Part shown: positions 49,018-50,500 of the stretch, piece after piece
How positions within the stretch are numbered: the first letter of the stretch is position 1
Layout of the letters: every line of letters starts with the position of its first letter
The notes under the pieces: model-generated
What the model was told of the DNA's origin: nothing
The model's input: the letters and a program-made list of their open reading frames with translations, nothing else
The model's database searches: none
Position numbers and translations under genes: made by a program
Assembly: GCA_902778375.1 (NCBI GenBank)
Contig: CACYXJ010000007.1
Coordinates: 1 to 50,500 of the forward strand
DNA: 50,500 bases
DNA from: an uncultured Erysipelotrichaceae bacterium
GTDB lineage: Bacteria; Bacillota_I; Bacilli_A; Erysipelotrichales; Erysipelotrichaceae
Reading direction: 5' to 3'

Positions 49018-50367
49018 ATGAAGAAGATCATGATCGCCGTGCTGGCACTGGCAATGCTGGCCGGCTGTGAAAAAAAGGTACAGGAAATTCCGGAAGAAGA
49101 ACCGGAAGAGACAGAAGTTGTCGAGGAAACGGGAAAGATCTGGACCGTGGAACCCGGCATCGAAGTCGAGAATGTACGGACAATGGAGCCGTTTGAAAAA
49201 ACGGAAGTTCTGTATGAAAGCGAAAACTACGGACAGCTTCATGTTCTCGGCGATTTTGAACGGATCGGCTATCCCCAGGAATGGATGGGAAGTTCCTGTG
49301 ATACCGATGCCGTGATCATCGAGAAAAACGGCAGTAACGGCATCTGGAATTATGAAGGCGAGGAACTGAGTCCGGCCGACATCAATATCCACTCCACACC
49401 GTTCGCTGCCGGAATCGGTCCGGCCCGTCTGGACAATGGCGACGGCACGTTCAGTTTCGTTTACGGCTATGCCAATTCCGCGTCGCAGAAGGGTGTCTAT
49501 TTCTCCGACGACTATTCCGAACGTCTGGAGGCGGGACTGGATGTCTATGCCTACGATCCTTATCATGACGAAAGACTGCAGCCGTTCTTCTGCGTGCAGG
49601 ACGGTGTCTTCGGTGTTGCCATTCCGACCTGGACGGAAGATCATCCGGTATACGGTTTCACATTCGAACCGTTTGCCGGCGGCGAACTGCCCGGCAACCT
49701 GATCGCACCGGTCGTCGATCCGGTATGCCGCAAGCAGTCCTATGTACTCTGCGACAGTTTCGGCAATGTACTGATGGATACCGTCACCTCCCGCGGCAGC
49801 TATGTCGAGGGGACCTATATCAACGGGCATTACATAGTCAGCACAACCGAGGATGTGGCATTCATCCATGCCATGACCGCCACCCAGATCAGCTGGTCCT
49901 ATCACGCCGCCGGTTATTTCTCCGACGGATACGCACCGGTCAAGAAATACGGCAAATGGGGATTCATCGATGAGATGGGCAACGAAGTCACCGACTTCAT
50001 CTTCAGCGACGTGACGGAACTGGGCAACGGACGCAGCTATGTCCGCTATAACGGCACCTACGGCATCCTGAATCTCAAGGAAGCACTGGCAAACGGAAAA
50101 CAGCTGAATATCTACACCCTTTACGGCAATACCGATGAAAAGCCGATCGGCAAGGTCACGGTCAATGTTTCCGACCTCAACATCCGCAGCGGCACCGGTG
50201 TCGATTACGAATCGGTAGGCAACAGCCTGGAAGGAACCTCCTATCCGGTCTTCGAAACAGCCGAGGCAGAAAGCTACACATGGTACCGCATTGATGCCTC
50301 GCACTGGATCCCAAGCGACGGCGAATGGCTGAGCTATGAAGAAGGCGCTGATGCCTGGCAGAACTGA
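49018..50367 (+). CDS. Lipoprotein with WG repeats and C-terminal SH3 domain
   Basis: The 449-residue protein has a lipobox LAGC (C17), an acidic linker (QEIPEEEPEETEVVEETG), WG-type repeats around residues 90-130 and 300-350 (the clearest is KYGKWGFIDEMGNEVTDFIF) and a bacterial SH3 domain at about 375-440 (VNVSDLNIRSGTGVDYESVG). WG repeats and SH3 domains mediate binding at the cell wall. It is probably surface-exposed and binds wall material or peptides. A TGGTAAAAT extended -10 precedes an AAAGGAA site and the ATG. Confidence 0.75.
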   Translation: MKKIMIAVLALAMLAGCEKKVQEIPEEEPEETEVVEETGKIWTVEPGIEVENVRTMEPFEKTEVLYESENYGQLHVLGDFERIGYPQEWMGSSCDTDAVIIEKNGSNGIWNYEGEELSPADINIHSTPFAAGIGPARLDNGDGTFSFVYGYANSASQKGVYFSDDYSERLEAGLDVYAYDPYHDERLQPFFCVQDGVFGVAIPTWTEDHPVYGFTFEPFAGGELPGNLIAPVVDPVCRKQSYVLCDSFGNVLMDTVTSRGSYVEGTYINGHYIVSTTEDVAFIHAMTATQISWSYHAAGYFSDGYAPVKKYGKWGFIDEMGNEVTDFIFSDVTELGNGRSYVRYNGTYGILNLKEALANGKQLNIYTLYGNTDEKPIGKVTVNVSDLNIRSGTGVDYESVGNSLEGTSYPVFETAEAESYTWYRIDASHWIPSDGEWLSYEEGADAWQN

Positions 50368-50380
50368 CACATACCAAAAG

Positions 50381-50405
50381 CCTCACTGCGAAGTGAGGTT
50401 TTTTT
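50381..50405 (+). terminator. Terminator after the WG-repeat lipoprotein
   Basis: CCTCACT, loop GCGA, AGTGAGG, then seven Ts. Confidence 0.85.
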
Positions 50406-50419
50406 CATTCAGGAATGAT

Positions 50420-50440
50420 ACCACGTGCTATGCGCGTGGT
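50420..50440. repeat. Hairpin near the window end
   Basis: ACCACGTGC and GCGCGTGGT pair over 9 bases with one G-U pair and a three-base loop, without a T-run. It may be a repetitive extragenic hairpin or the end of an IS200-type element outside the window. Confidence 0.35.
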
Positions 50441-50500
50441 GCCGTCCTTCTAGTGAAAGAAAAGACGCCCTCAAGATACAATGGAAGGCGGCCGGGCAGC

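Overview
The window looks like a chromosomal segment of a low-to-mid GC Bacillota, most likely of the class Erysipelotrichia. The basis is the mix of families (SepF, a RexAB-type AddAB, oligopeptide ABC operons with PepF, LarC, TIGR01212), strong AGGAGG ribosome sites and sigma-A-like promoters. The species call is inference. I see no rRNA, tRNA or CRISPR array.

Region 1 (1-2.2 kb) is accessory DNA on the minus strand: a partial GNAT acetyltransferase, a Cys-rich protein, a DUF3795 protein and a 67-residue protein with a truncated second copy, separated by a short repeated sequence. Region 2 (2.2-4 kb) holds an ABC-F ATPase with its own promoter. It lies between two copies of a short repeat, one of which is a perfect palindrome seen again at 5.4 kb.

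Region 3 (4-13.6 kb) is the most interesting part. Six small proteins each carry a leader ending in a double-glycine motif (VAGG, VAGG, VSGG, VSGG, IAGG, VDGG) followed by a Cys-rich core. Two have long Nif11-like leaders and share a C-x9-C-x5-C core motif; three have two-CxxC zinc-ribbon-like cores. They surround a radical SAM/SPASM enzyme with a probable RRE-like N-terminus, a CPBP membrane protease and an M1-type lipoprotein metallopeptidase. This has the layout of a ribosomally made, modified peptide (RiPP) locus of a kind I do not recognise. An ISL3 transposase remnant, a candidate structured RNA at 11.8-12.0 kb and several hairpins sit among the genes.

Region 4 (13.7-22 kb) is ordinary: a lipoprotein, an Api92-like protein, an acyltransferase-3 protein, then an overlapping run of patatin, NUDIX, TIGR01212 radical SAM and YbaK-type deacylase, followed by an Fe-S aldo/keto reductase and a LarC with a long His-rich insert.

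Region 5 (22-39.8 kb) carries two oligopeptide ABC importer operons. The first is followed by a PepF-type peptidase and an amidohydrolase, so imported peptides are probably degraded there. The second has an extra third ATPase and ends in a guanylate kinase-like gene. Region 6 (39.9-45.8 kb) is addB-addA on the minus strand. Region 7 (45.9 kb to the end) starts with a Gln-rich, prion-like protein divergent from addB, followed by a PC4-like protein, SepF, small conserved proteins and a WG-repeat/SH3 lipoprotein.
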